Shown here one piece after another: positions 37,156-44,890 of a stretch of DNA of 64,000 bases (position 1 is the first letter of the stretch; every line of letters starts with the position of its first letter). The DNA comes from Bradyrhizobium sp. CSA207. GTDB taxonomy: Bacteria > Pseudomonadota > Alphaproteobacteria > Rhizobiales > Xanthobacteraceae. Made by a program: the position numbers and the translations under genes. The stretch lies in the NCBI RefSeq assembly GCF_029051685.1, contig NZ_JAACFT010000004.1, positions 238,755 to 302,754 of the forward strand, read 5' to 3'. The notes below the pieces were generated by a model. It saw only the letters and a list, made by a program, of their open reading frames with translations, did not search any database and had not been told where the DNA came from.

Positions 37156-38040
37156 TCAAAGCCGATAGACGCGTGTCGCCGTCGTCCTGAAGATTGCGTC
37201 CTGCTGCTGGGCCGTCAGCGGCGCGGCAGCCGCACGAAACGCATCGACGAGGTCGCCATAGCTGCTCCATAATTTCTCGATCGGGAAATTGGAGCCGAAC
37301 AGGCAGCGCTCGGCACCGAAGATCGCGACGGTGTCGGTCAGAACGGCGGCGATATGTGCCGCATCGTTGCGATGGATGAAAGTGCCGAGCCCGGAAAGTT
37401 TGGAGACCACGTTCGGGCATGCAGCAAGCCGGGCCATCCCGGCGCGCCATGCGGTGCGGCCGGCTGGCGAGAGATCCTCCAGCATGCCGGCATGCTGGAG
37501 GATGAAAGTGACTGCGGGACACGCCTCGGCCAACTGCGCGGCATTCGGCATCTGCGGCGTGAACACCTGCAAATCGAAACTCCAGCCATAGTCGGCAAGG
37601 CGCGCCACGTTGCGGCGAACCATGGGATCGATGCAGAGGTCAGGCCGGGCGGCAAAGCGGTAAAGCGGATTCTCATGCCAGTGCAGCTGCATGCGCAGCC
37701 CGCGCACCAGCGGGTAGCGCTTTAGGCGATCAAGCTGCGAACGGACGTCGTCGACCGCGAAATTGGCGTAGGCGACGATCGCATGAGGCCAGCCGTGCTC
37801 GTCGGACGTCCGCTGCACCCAGGCGGCTTCGTCCTCGAAACGGTCATTGGCCCAGTTGGTCTGGACGTAGACCGATCGTGTGACGCCGATATCTTTCAGG
37901 TCGCCCAGATATTCCTGGATCGGATAGTCGCGCCGGATCGGCTCGTAGGGTCCGAAGATACGGGGCTGCATCGGGCCGCTCAGCCAGGGCAGATCGGTTT
38001 GCCGCCAGATATGATGATGGCCATCGACGATATCGGTCAC
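37156..38040 (-). CDS. Amidohydrolase family 2 (TIM-barrel metal-dependent hydrolase)
   Basis: A 294-residue predicted metal-dependent hydrolase of the amidohydrolase-2 family. The metal motif HHH is at residues 8-10 (VDGHHHIW), H180-region residues occur in FILQHAGM, and the C-terminal motif CLFGSNFPIEKLW supplies the usual Ser/Asn variant of the acidic ligand. Family members act as lactonases (for example L-fuconolactone hydrolase) or decarboxylases. The GTG start at 38040 overlaps the VWA-gene stop and has a good AAGGAG site. Confidence 0.87.
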   Translation of the reverse strand: MTDIVDGHHHIWRQTDLPWLSGPMQPRIFGPYEPIRRDYPIQEYLGDLKDIGVTRSVYVQTNWANDRFEDEAAWVQRTSDEHGWPHAIVAYANFAVDDVRSQLDRLKRYPLVRGLRMQLHWHENPLYRFAARPDLCIDPMVRRNVARLADYGWSFDLQVFTPQMPNAAQLAEACPAVTFILQHAGMLEDLSPAGRTAWRAGMARLAACPNVVSKLSGLGTFIHRNDAAHIAAVLTDTVAIFGAERCLFGSNFPIEKLWSSYGDLVDAFRAAAAPLTAQQQDAIFRTTATRVYRL

Positions 38041-39158
38041 GCAACTCTCCTTCGTCCGAGTGACAGGACGTGCGCGACAATCGACGCGCTTGTTCCGCCA
38101 TCCACGAGGTCATCGACGAACCGCTCGATGGCGACCAGCGCCTCGGTCTGCGGGCGGAAGCCCGGACCCGTCGCGAGCGGCGTCAGCCAGCTGACGCGCC
38201 AGGCGCGCCGCGACAGTTTTGCCACGGCGTCGCGCAAGGCATCGCAATCGCCGCGCTCGAGGCCGTCCGAGACGACGACCACGGCCGCCCCACGCGCATA
38301 TGCGCCGAACCGCGGCACTGCGAGGAAGGCTTGCAGTGCGTCGCCGATGCGGGTGCCGCCGTCCCAGTCGCTGACGAGGTGCGCGGCTGCATTCAGCGCC
38401 TGCTCCCGCCGCTTCAGTCGCAGCGGGCGAGTGACGCGGGTGAGCCGCGTGCCGAAGGTGAAGATCTCGACGCCTGGCGCGGCCTGCACCAGCGCATGTG
38501 CAAGCTTCATGTTCTCCTCGGTGCGGCTCTTCATCGAGCCCGAGACATCGATCAGCAGCAGGATTTTTCGCGGGCGTTGCCTGCGCTTCAGATGCCCGAG
38601 CCGAAGGATCTCTCCGTCGCTGCGGACTGAGTCGCGCAAGGTACGGCGAAGATCGGCAAACGGTCCGCGACGGGCGCGCATGCGCCGGTGGCCGCGCCGT
38701 TTCGGCAGGCGGCTGGGGGCGTCGCGCGCGAGTCGGCGAAGCGCATCGGTCATGGAGACCTGAGCGAAATTGCGCCCGACCAGTGCCTCGGTTCGACTCG
38801 CGGCCAGGCCTGACTCGTTGGCCTCGTCGGAGAGCAGGGGTTCCTCGTCGCCGCGGCCTTCCTCCTGGAGACGGACGGTCTCGTCGTCCTCACCGTCATC
38901 GGCATGCTCGATCGCCTCGCTGCCGCGGAAATGGAGATCGAACAGCCGGTCGAAGGTGGTGCGACGCTCGGGTGGCGGGGCGAGGGTCGCCAGCGCCGAC
39001 TGCCGGATGTCGTTGAGGTCGCGCGGGCCGAGCAGCTCGATCGCGGCAAGATAGGTGGTGGTCTGCTCCGGCGCGACCGCAAAGCCGTTGGCGCGCAGCA
39101 GCGCGACGAAGGAGACGAAGATGCTGGCTGCGCGCGGGAGCTCTGATTCGGTGCTCAT
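38037..39158 (-). CDS. coxE: VWA-domain protein, CoxE-like
   Basis: A 373-residue cytoplasmic protein with a C-terminal von Willebrand A domain. The MIDAS motif DVSGS is at residues 204-208, and the region before it is highly charged (EDDETVRLQEEGRGDEEP, then arginine-rich). CoxE, with its AAA partner CoxD, is needed for maturation of the CO-dehydrogenase Mo-Cu site in Afipia (formerly Oligotropha). Here it follows the MoxR gene with an ATGA overlap, in the classical coxD-coxE order. Its likely role is maturation of the neighbouring molybdenum hydroxylase. Confidence 0.88.
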   Translation of the reverse strand: MSTESELPRAASIFVSFVALLRANGFAVAPEQTTTYLAAIELLGPRDLNDIRQSALATLAPPPERRTTFDRLFDLHFRGSEAIEHADDGEDDETVRLQEEGRGDEEPLLSDEANESGLAASRTEALVGRNFAQVSMTDALRRLARDAPSRLPKRRGHRRMRARRGPFADLRRTLRDSVRSDGEILRLGHLKRRQRPRKILLLIDVSGSMKSRTEENMKLAHALVQAAPGVEIFTFGTRLTRVTRPLRLKRREQALNAAAHLVSDWDGGTRIGDALQAFLAVPRFGAYARGAAVVVVSDGLERGDCDALRDAVAKLSRRAWRVSWLTPLATGPGFRPQTEALVAIERFVDDLVDGGTSASIVAHVLSLGRRRVA

Positions 39159-40036
39159 GCGGTCGCCTCCGCGAGCATTGCGTCGAGCCGCGGCGACATG
39201 AAATGCAGATCCTCCTCGTCCTTGAGCGCCACGCCGATCGAGCGCTTGAACGCGTCCGGCCAGCGCGCGCCACCCTTGTGCAGCAGGGTCGCCGCCTCGG
39301 CCCAGTCAACGGCTTCGGCGATGCCCGGCGCCTTGCTGAGCGGCTCGCGCCGCAATTTCCCGACGGCCGCGACGACGGCTCGCGCGGTCGCCTCCGCGAC
39401 GCTCGAGGCCCGCAGCATCACGATGCGCGCCTCGCGCTCTTCTGTGGGATAGTCGATCCAGTGGTACACGCAGCGCCGGCGCAAGGCTTCGTGCAGGTCG
39501 CGCGTTCGGTTCGAGGTGAGCACCACGACCGGTCGCTCGACGGCGCGTACCGTGCCGCGCTCGGGGATGGAGATCTGGAAATCGGAGAGGAACTCGAGCA
39601 GGAAGGCCTCGAATTCCTGATCGGAACGGTCGATCTCATCGATCAGCAGGACAGTGGAATCGGGCGCGCGCAGCGCGGCCAGCATCGGGCGCTCGATCAG
39701 AAACGTCTCGCCATAGATGTCGATGCTCTCGTCGCCGGCCTGGCGGATCGCAAGCATCTGACGCGGATAGTTCCATTCGTAGAGTGCGGCGGATGCGTCG
39801 ATGCCCTCATAGCATTGCAGGCGGATCAACCGGCGACCGAGCACGGCGGCAATGGCCTTGGCGGCCTCGGTCTTGCCGACGCCGGGCGCACCTTCGAGCA
39901 GCAGCGGCTTGCCGAGCGCCAGCCCAAGATAGGCTGCGGTCGCCAGCCCCTCGTCAGCGAGGTAATAGGCCGCCCGCAGCGCCTTCTCCAGCGCTTCCGG
40001 GCTATCGATGCCGACGATGTTGCTGCGGACCGCCAT
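39155..40036 (-). CDS. coxD: MoxR-family AAA ATPase, CoxD-like
   Basis: A 293-residue AAA+ ATPase. Walker A is GAPGVGKT (residues 49-56), Walker B LIDEID (131-136), with a sensor-1 region VVVLTSNRTRDL. The DEALRRRC-type arginine region is seen at LHEALRRRCVYHW. The MoxR/CoxD group acts as a chaperone with VWA partners. The preferred start is ATG 40036; longer frames run into the large-subunit gene. The pair with CoxE probably inserts or rearranges the metal centre of the hydroxylase encoded just upstream. Confidence 0.9.
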   Translation of the reverse strand: MAVRSNIVGIDSPEALEKALRAAYYLADEGLATAAYLGLALGKPLLLEGAPGVGKTEAAKAIAAVLGRRLIRLQCYEGIDASAALYEWNYPRQMLAIRQAGDESIDIYGETFLIERPMLAALRAPDSTVLLIDEIDRSDQEFEAFLLEFLSDFQISIPERGTVRAVERPVVVLTSNRTRDLHEALRRRCVYHWIDYPTEEREARIVMLRASSVAEATARAVVAAVGKLRREPLSKAPGIAEAVDWAEAATLLHKGGARWPDAFKRSIGVALKDEEDLHFMSPRLDAMLAEATA

Positions 40037-40046
40037 CGCAAATCCC

Positions 40047-41069
40047 TCAGCGGCGCGGCTGCGGCCGGGCGCCGCCCTGGGCCTTGATCGCGCGCAGCAC
40101 CTTTTCGGGCGTGATCGGCAAATCGTCGATCCGCACGCCGGCAGCGTTGAAGATGGCGTTGGCAACGGCCGGCAGCACCGGATTGGCGCACATCTCGCCC
40201 GGTCCTTTGGCGCCGAAGGGACCATCGGGCGCGGGGCGTTCCAATACGGCGATGTCGTGCGGGCAGATGTCGCCGGGGCCCGGCATCAGATATTCGACGA
40301 AGTCGCGGGGACCGTGAACGGGGTCGGGATAGTACGGCTCCGGCGTCTCGTACAGCGCGTGGCTGATGCCCATCCAGGCGCCGCCGACCAGTTGCTGCTC
40401 GACCAGACGCGGATTGAGCGCGCGGCCGAGCTCATAGGCGGAATCCATGCGGACCATCGCCACCTCGCCGGTCTCGTCATCGACGTCGACCTCGGCAACG
40501 AGGCAGGCATGGGCGTAGCAGGTCGCAGGCGACATCTCGCCGGTTTCAGGATCGACGTTCGACAGCGGCACAAGGAAGATGCCGCGCCCGGAGATAGTCT
40601 TGCCCTGCTTGAACTGTGCAGCGATCGCGACGTCCTTGGTCGAAATCGAGCGATGCGGCGCGCCCTTGACGTGGATGTTGCCTCGCCCGTCGGTCTCGAG
40701 ATCGGAGGCGTTGACCTCGAGTTCCTCGGCGGCTGCCTCCATCATCACGCCGCGCGCCTCGCGCGCCGCCGCCATCACGGCATTGCCGACGCGATGGGTG
40801 CCGCGGGAGGCGAACGAGCCCATGCAGTGCGGGCCGGTGTCAGAATCTGCGGTGTCGACGTAGACGTCCTCCACGGGCACGCCCAGCGTCTCCGCGCAGA
40901 TCTGCCGGGTCACCGACTTCATGCCCTGGCCGAGATCGATCGATGACAGTGCCACCGTGAACTTGCCGCTCGGGTTGGAGTGGACCAGCGCCTGGCTCGG
41001 GTCGCCGCCGAGATTCATGCCGATGGGATAGTTGATCGACGCCATGCCGCGTCCGCGATGCCGGGTCAT
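40047..41069 (-). CDS. Molybdenum hydroxylase large subunit, C-terminal half (split gene)
   Basis: A 340-residue ORF covering the C-terminal half of a xanthine-oxidase-family molybdopterin subunit. It begins MTRHRGRGMASINYPIGMNLGG, which in intact homologues lies mid-chain. Molybdopterin contacts include LGQGM (47-50) and the DTGPHCMGSFASRG stretch. The catalytic glutamate is E292 in GAKGPGEMCANP. Its ATG directly follows, in frame, the TAG stop of the N-terminal half (41070-42656). AGGAGG lies 6 nt before the ATG, so it is translated separately by coupling. The two halves together equal the usual length of about 790 residues plus an insert. Confidence 0.9.
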   Translation of the reverse strand: MTRHRGRGMASINYPIGMNLGGDPSQALVHSNPSGKFTVALSSIDLGQGMKSVTRQICAETLGVPVEDVYVDTADSDTGPHCMGSFASRGTHRVGNAVMAAAREARGVMMEAAAEELEVNASDLETDGRGNIHVKGAPHRSISTKDVAIAAQFKQGKTISGRGIFLVPLSNVDPETGEMSPATCYAHACLVAEVDVDDETGEVAMVRMDSAYELGRALNPRLVEQQLVGGAWMGISHALYETPEPYYPDPVHGPRDFVEYLMPGPGDICPHDIAVLERPAPDGPFGAKGPGEMCANPVLPAVANAIFNAAGVRIDDLPITPEKVLRAIKAQGGARPQPRR

Positions 41070-42656
41070 CTAGCGCCTCCTGGTGCCGAAGACGGAGGAG
41101 AAGCGGGTCGCGCCATGGGAGGGCGCCGACGGCCGCGGTGGAGGTGGTGGCGGCGCCGGTGGCTCTCGCGGCGGTTCGCGGGAGGTGGCAGCTGGCGCGC
41201 GATCGTAGGTCGTGCGCTGCTGCACGGGCGCGGTCGGTCGCGCACGGCTATCGGCCGGCGTCGGCGGGATGATTGCGCGGCTGCCGCCGCCGTCCTTGCG
41301 CGATGAGGCGCGCTTGAACTCGTCGCGGATCGGCCATTTTGCCTTTTCGGCGGCGACCTGGACGCACTCGATCAGCGCGGTGTTCTTGGCCTCGCGACGG
41401 TGCGCCTTCATGTCGCCGTCGCGATAGGCATTGAGGATGCGAAATTCCATCGGGTCCATGCCAACGAGGTTCGCGAGCTTGTCCATCTGGCACTCGATCG
41501 CAAAATCCATCGCGGTGACGCCGAAGCCCCGCATCGCCGTTGCCGGCGTGCGGTTCGTGAAGACGCAGTAGACGTCGCCATAGACGTTCGGGATGGTGTA
41601 GGGGCCCGGCAGGTGCGCGGCGCATTTCACGGCGGCGTAGCTCGAGAGCCGCGTATACGCACCGCTGTCGAAATAGGCGCGGATCTTCCGCGCGATTACG
41701 CGGCCGTCGCGCATCACGCCGTCCTTTATGTAGATGCGTTCGGCGCCGCGGGGCGGACCGTATTGCATTTCCTCCTCGCGGCCGAACACGTAGCGCACGG
41801 GCCGCCCGGTCAGCATCGCGCCGAGAATGGCGAGCGGCTCCGTCAGCGTATCCACCTTGCCGCCAAAACCGCCGCCGACCGTGCCGCCAATGAAGTGGAA
41901 GGTGTTGGAGGGAACGTCGAGGATCTTGGCGCAGGTGTCGACCGAGAAGAACAGCGCCTGCGTCGAGGTGTAGACCACGTAGCGACCATTGGTGTCGGGA
42001 GCTGCGATCGCGCCGTTGGTCTCCGTCGGCGCATGCTCGATCGGCGACATCTGGTAGCGCTGCTCCAGCACGTGATCGGCCGTTGCAAGTGCGGCGTCGG
42101 CATCGCCGAAGCGAAGCTTCTGGTGATCATAAGTCTCGTGATAGGTGAAGGTGTTCTTGGGATAGGTCTCGTTGACCACGGGCGCGCCGGGCTTCAGCGC
42201 ATCCTCGACGTCGAACACGGCTGGCAGCGGCTCGTAATCGACCTTGACCTTGGCTATGGCCTCAAAGGCTTCGCGCTCGCTGTCGGCGACGATGGCGACG
42301 ATCGGTTCGCCCTTGTAGCGGACCTTGTCGACCGCCAGCGACGGTTCGTCGTCCTTGCCGAAATTGATCAGGCTCAGAAGCGTGTTGAGGTTGCGCGGCA
42401 CGTCGGCGCCGCGGATGATCCGGCGCACGCCGGACGAACGCTCGGCCTCCGTGATATCGATGCGGCGAATCCTGGCATGCGCCTGCGTCGAGCGGACCAC
42501 CTTCAGGTGCAGCATGCCCTGGAGCTTGTGGTCGTTGAAATAGCTCGACGTGCCCGTGACGTGGCCGAGCATATCCTGACGCTGCGTGCCCTTGCCGATC
42601 TCCTTTAAGTTATCGTCGCGCTCGTCGGCGAAAATGTCCTTGCGCAGTTCCAGCAT
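41070..42656 (-). CDS. Molybdenum hydroxylase large subunit, N-terminal half with Pro-rich tail (split gene)
   Basis: A 528-residue ORF for the N-terminal half of a xanthine-oxidase-family large subunit. The cofactor-binding motif GGTVGGGFGGK is at 257-267. The substrate-side motif reads AMRGFG (374-379), like the AFRGFG of xanthine dehydrogenases and unlike the Cys-containing loop of true CO dehydrogenase. Homology ends near residue 450. It is replaced by about 80 residues rich in Pro, Ala, Ser and Arg (PPPPPP near 502-507), ending GTRRR. The codons for TRR form the ribosome site of the next ORF. Substrate unknown; a heteroaromatic ring is the best inference. Confidence 0.9.
   Translation of the reverse strand: MLELRKDIFADERDDNLKEIGKGTQRQDMLGHVTGTSSYFNDHKLQGMLHLKVVRSTQAHARIRRIDITEAERSSGVRRIIRGADVPRNLNTLLSLINFGKDDEPSLAVDKVRYKGEPIVAIVADSEREAFEAIAKVKVDYEPLPAVFDVEDALKPGAPVVNETYPKNTFTYHETYDHQKLRFGDADAALATADHVLEQRYQMSPIEHAPTETNGAIAAPDTNGRYVVYTSTQALFFSVDTCAKILDVPSNTFHFIGGTVGGGFGGKVDTLTEPLAILGAMLTGRPVRYVFGREEEMQYGPPRGAERIYIKDGVMRDGRVIARKIRAYFDSGAYTRLSSYAAVKCAAHLPGPYTIPNVYGDVYCVFTNRTPATAMRGFGVTAMDFAIECQMDKLANLVGMDPMEFRILNAYRDGDMKAHRREAKNTALIECVQVAAEKAKWPIRDEFKRASSRKDGGGSRAIIPPTPADSRARPTAPVQQRTTYDRAPAATSREPPREPPAPPPPPPRPSAPSHGATRFSSVFGTRRR
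41076..41081 (-). promoter_or_regulatory. Internal Shine-Dalgarno site for the split large subunit
   Basis: AGGAGG on the minus strand, 6 nt before the ATG at 41069 and overlapping the Arg-Arg codons at the end of the upstream half. The order is AGGAGG, CGC, TAG, ATG. A terminating ribosome would be placed to reinitiate at once, giving near-equal amounts of the two halves. Confidence 0.8.
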
Positions 42657-42667
42657 GGTTTACATCC

Positions 42668-43144
42668 TTAGGCGCTGGCTCGGCCGCCCGCGGCGGCGAG
42701 GATGGCGTTGACGATTGGCTCGTAGCCGGTGCAGCGGCAGATGTTGCCGGAGATCGCCTCGACGACCTCCTCGCGGCTCGGGGAGGGGTTGCGGTCGAGC
42801 AACGCCTTCGCGGCCATCAGCATGCCCGGGGTGCAATAGCCGCATTGGGCGGCAAAGTTGTCGGCGAAGGCGCGCTGCAGCGGATGCAGGTTCGGGCCCT
42901 GCTTCATGCCGTCGAGCGTTTCGATCGAGCGGCCAGCGACAGTTTCGGCCAGTGTCAGGCAGGAGAGGTGAAGCTCACCATCGATCAGCACGCTGCAGGT
43001 GCCGCAGCCGCCCTGGCCGCAGCCAAATTTGGGCGTCATGTCGCCGATCAGCTCGCGCAGCGCGACCAGGAGATTGGTGCCGCCGTCGACGAAGATCGCG
43101 ACATCGCGGCCATTGTGACGAAACTGCAGGGGTATCTTGGACAT
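42668..43144 (-). CDS. coxS: 2Fe-2S small subunit of molybdenum hydroxylase (CoxS-like)
   Basis: A 158-residue protein carrying two [2Fe-2S] clusters. The plant-ferredoxin-type cluster uses C42, C47, C50 and C62 (FGCGQGGCGTC and SCLTL). The second, helical cluster uses C101, C104, C136 and C138 (CGYC and CRC). It passes electrons from the molybdenum site to the FAD subunit. It stands between the FAD subunit and large subunit genes in the cox order M-S-L. Confidence 0.94.
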   Translation of the reverse strand: MSKIPLQFRHNGRDVAIFVDGGTNLLVALRELIGDMTPKFGCGQGGCGTCSVLIDGELHLSCLTLAETVAGRSIETLDGMKQGPNLHPLQRAFADNFAAQCGYCTPGMLMAAKALLDRNPSPSREEVVEAISGNICRCTGYEPIVNAILAAAGGRASA

Positions 43145-43172
43145 GACGGTCTATTCCCTGTCTATTCACTGT

Positions 43173-43991
43173 CTATTCCTGGCCGGACAGCAGACGGCGC
43201 AGATGCACGCCGACGATCTCGCGGCGATACCAGGCGCTGCCAAGCGCGTTGTCGGACGGCGACGTGCCTTCGGCCGCCGCCGAAGCTGCGGCACTGATCG
43301 TTGCGGCATCCAGCGAACGCCCTTCCAGCGCGCGCTCGGCGGCGCGGGCTCGGATTTGCGTCGGCGCCATCGAGCCAAGTGCGATGCGCGCGCCGGCGAT
43401 GCGGCCGCCCGAGATCGGCAGATGCGCGGCGATCGTAATGACGGAGCCGCCCTTCGGCTTGATGCGGGCAATCTTGCGATAACGGAACGCCTCATTGCTC
43501 GCCGGCCGCGTGCAGGACACTGACAGCACCAGTGTCCCGGCCCGCCGCTCGCGCGATTGCAGGAACTCCTCGATCGGAATATCGCGTGCACCAAAGCTGC
43601 CTTGCACCGCGACGGTTGCATCGAGCGCCAGCAGCGCGACGGTGAAATCGCCGTAGGGGTTTGGAGCAAAGAGATTACCGCCCACCGTGCCCATGTTGCG
43701 CACTGCGGGGCCTCCGATCGAGCGCGCCGGGGCGTGCAGGAAGGCAAGGTCACGTTCGGCGAGGACGCGTGCGAAGGTCACGCCGGCGCCCAACGTGATG
43801 CGCGGGCCCGATGGGTCGATCCGGGTCAGCGCCCGGTCGCTGGCGCGGACCACGGTCGAGATCGAAACGTCGCCTTCGTTCAGCGCGCGCATCACCAGCG
43901 TGCCGCCGCCGAGATAGCGCGCGCTTCGGTCCGAGGATAGCGCACCGGCCGCTTCGCCGGCGCTGGCAAAAGTTTTGACGGTCACGGCCAT
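43173..43991 (-). CDS. coxM: FAD-binding subunit of molybdenum hydroxylase (CoxM-like)
   Basis: A 272-residue flavoprotein of the CO-dehydrogenase medium-subunit fold. The FAD-pyrophosphate motifs are YLGGGTLV (about residues 32-39) and the later TVGGNLFAPNPYGDF, with VRNMGTVGGNL typical of the family. The ATG at 43991 follows an AAGGAGG site located inside the end of the SRPBCC gene upstream. A longer frame reaching 44204 overlaps that gene and is rejected. It would accept electrons from the 2Fe-2S subunit and transfer them to an external acceptor. Confidence 0.9.
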   Translation of the reverse strand: MAVTVKTFASAGEAAGALSSDRSARYLGGGTLVMRALNEGDVSISTVVRASDRALTRIDPSGPRITLGAGVTFARVLAERDLAFLHAPARSIGGPAVRNMGTVGGNLFAPNPYGDFTVALLALDATVAVQGSFGARDIPIEEFLQSRERRAGTLVLSVSCTRPASNEAFRYRKIARIKPKGGSVITIAAHLPISGGRIAGARIALGSMAPTQIRARAAERALEGRSLDAATISAAASAAAEGTSPSDNALGSAWYRREIVGVHLRRLLSGQE

Positions 43992-43993
43992 GA

Positions 43994-44437
43994 CTATGCA
44001 GCCTCCTTCAGATGCCGGCGGATCGCCTCGAATCCGGCCTGGTAGATATCTTCCGCGACCATGTGGATGATGCGGTCCCGATCCTGGGGCTTGGTGGTGA
44101 AACGCGACTCCCAGTGCCAGAAGGTACGATCGCCGTCGGTGACTGGTAGCAAGCGGACATGGGCGACGTAGTTGAACATCGGGATCGGGGTATCGAGCAG
44201 GCAATAGCTGAAGCTCTGCTCGAGGTCGGACAGCGCCAGCAATTGTTCGCGAAGTTCGGCGCCATCCTTCAGTTTGAATCGTCTGACACAGCCGATCTTG
44301 TCGGAAGGTTGCGCGCGCTCGATCGAGGAGGTCGCAACGGCCGGATGCCAGCGATCATGCCCGTTGAAATCGCGCAGCACCGACCATGCCGCATCGGTCG
44401 GCGCATCCAGGATGGTGCTCTTGACGATATGCGGCAC
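43994..44437 (-). CDS. SRPBCC-family protein (paralogue A)
   Basis: A 147-residue START/Bet v1-like (SRPBCC) protein with a hydrophobic ligand pocket. It starts MPHIVKSTILDAPTDAAWSV and has the RDFNGHDRWHPAV segment common to this subgroup. It closely resembles the protein encoded just upstream (44443-44880), with the same RDFNG..WHPA and PSDKIGCVR patterns, so the two arose by tandem duplication. CoxG of CO-dehydrogenase clusters is also an SRPBCC protein, but no membrane-anchor tail is seen here. A substrate carrier or maturation role is possible. Confidence 0.85.
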   Translation of the reverse strand: MPHIVKSTILDAPTDAAWSVLRDFNGHDRWHPAVATSSIERAQPSDKIGCVRRFKLKDGAELREQLLALSDLEQSFSYCLLDTPIPMFNYVAHVRLLPVTDGDRTFWHWESRFTTKPQDRDRIIHMVAEDIYQAGFEAIRRHLKEAA

Positions 44438-44442
44438 AGTTG

Positions 44443-44880
44443 TCAGCCTCCGAACACGCGCTTGAGGGCATCAAAGCCGCCCTGGAACACGCCGCCGCCG
44501 ATATTGCTCACCAGCTCCGTCTCGCGCTCCGGCGCGCAGTCGAACTCGGCGGTCCATTCCATAAAGGTCTGGTCGCCATCGGTGACCGGCGTGAGCCGCA
44601 GCGTTGCGACGTAGTTCTCCACGCCCATCGGGGATTCCAGGATCGAGTAGGTGCAGAACATGTCGTAATCGGAGAGGCCGAGGAGCTTTTCGCGAATGCG
44701 ATCGCCGTTGCGCAGGCGAAAATCCCGCACACAGCCGATCTTGTCGGAGGGCTCGCCGCCCTCGATTCGGCTCTCGGCGATCGCGGGATGCCAGTTCGGC
44801 AGGCCGTTGAAGTCGCGCACCCGCGCCCAGACGCGGTCGTTGCGCGCATTGACGACGGTAGAGACGTAGACGCGGGGCAT
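44443..44880 (-). CDS. SRPBCC-family protein (paralogue B)
   Basis: A 145-residue SRPBCC protein. It has VRDFNGLPNWHPAI, GGEPSDKIGCVRDF and LTPVTDGDQTFMEW in the same order as its tandem neighbour. The stop is 5 nt before the neighbour's start. The ATG at 44880 was chosen because it begins the first strand (MPRVYVSTVVNA); upstream in-frame sequence overlaps the flotillin gene. Two non-identical copies could form a heterodimer or bind successive intermediates. Confidence 0.85.
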   Translation of the reverse strand: MPRVYVSTVVNARNDRVWARVRDFNGLPNWHPAIAESRIEGGEPSDKIGCVRDFRLRNGDRIREKLLGLSDYDMFCTYSILESPMGVENYVATLRLTPVTDGDQTFMEWTAEFDCAPERETELVSNIGGGVFQGGFDALKRVFGG

Positions 44881-44890
44881 GGTCTGGACC

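Noticed and set aside
41070..41072. TAG in the large-subunit gene as a simple sequencing error or pseudogene
   Set aside because: The stop is accompanied by a new tail, a perfectly placed AGGAGG and an immediate ATG; both halves keep all key residues.
41070..43991. Assignment of the M-S-L genes as aerobic CO dehydrogenase
   Set aside because: The large subunit lacks the Cys-containing active-site loop and reads AMRGFG instead.
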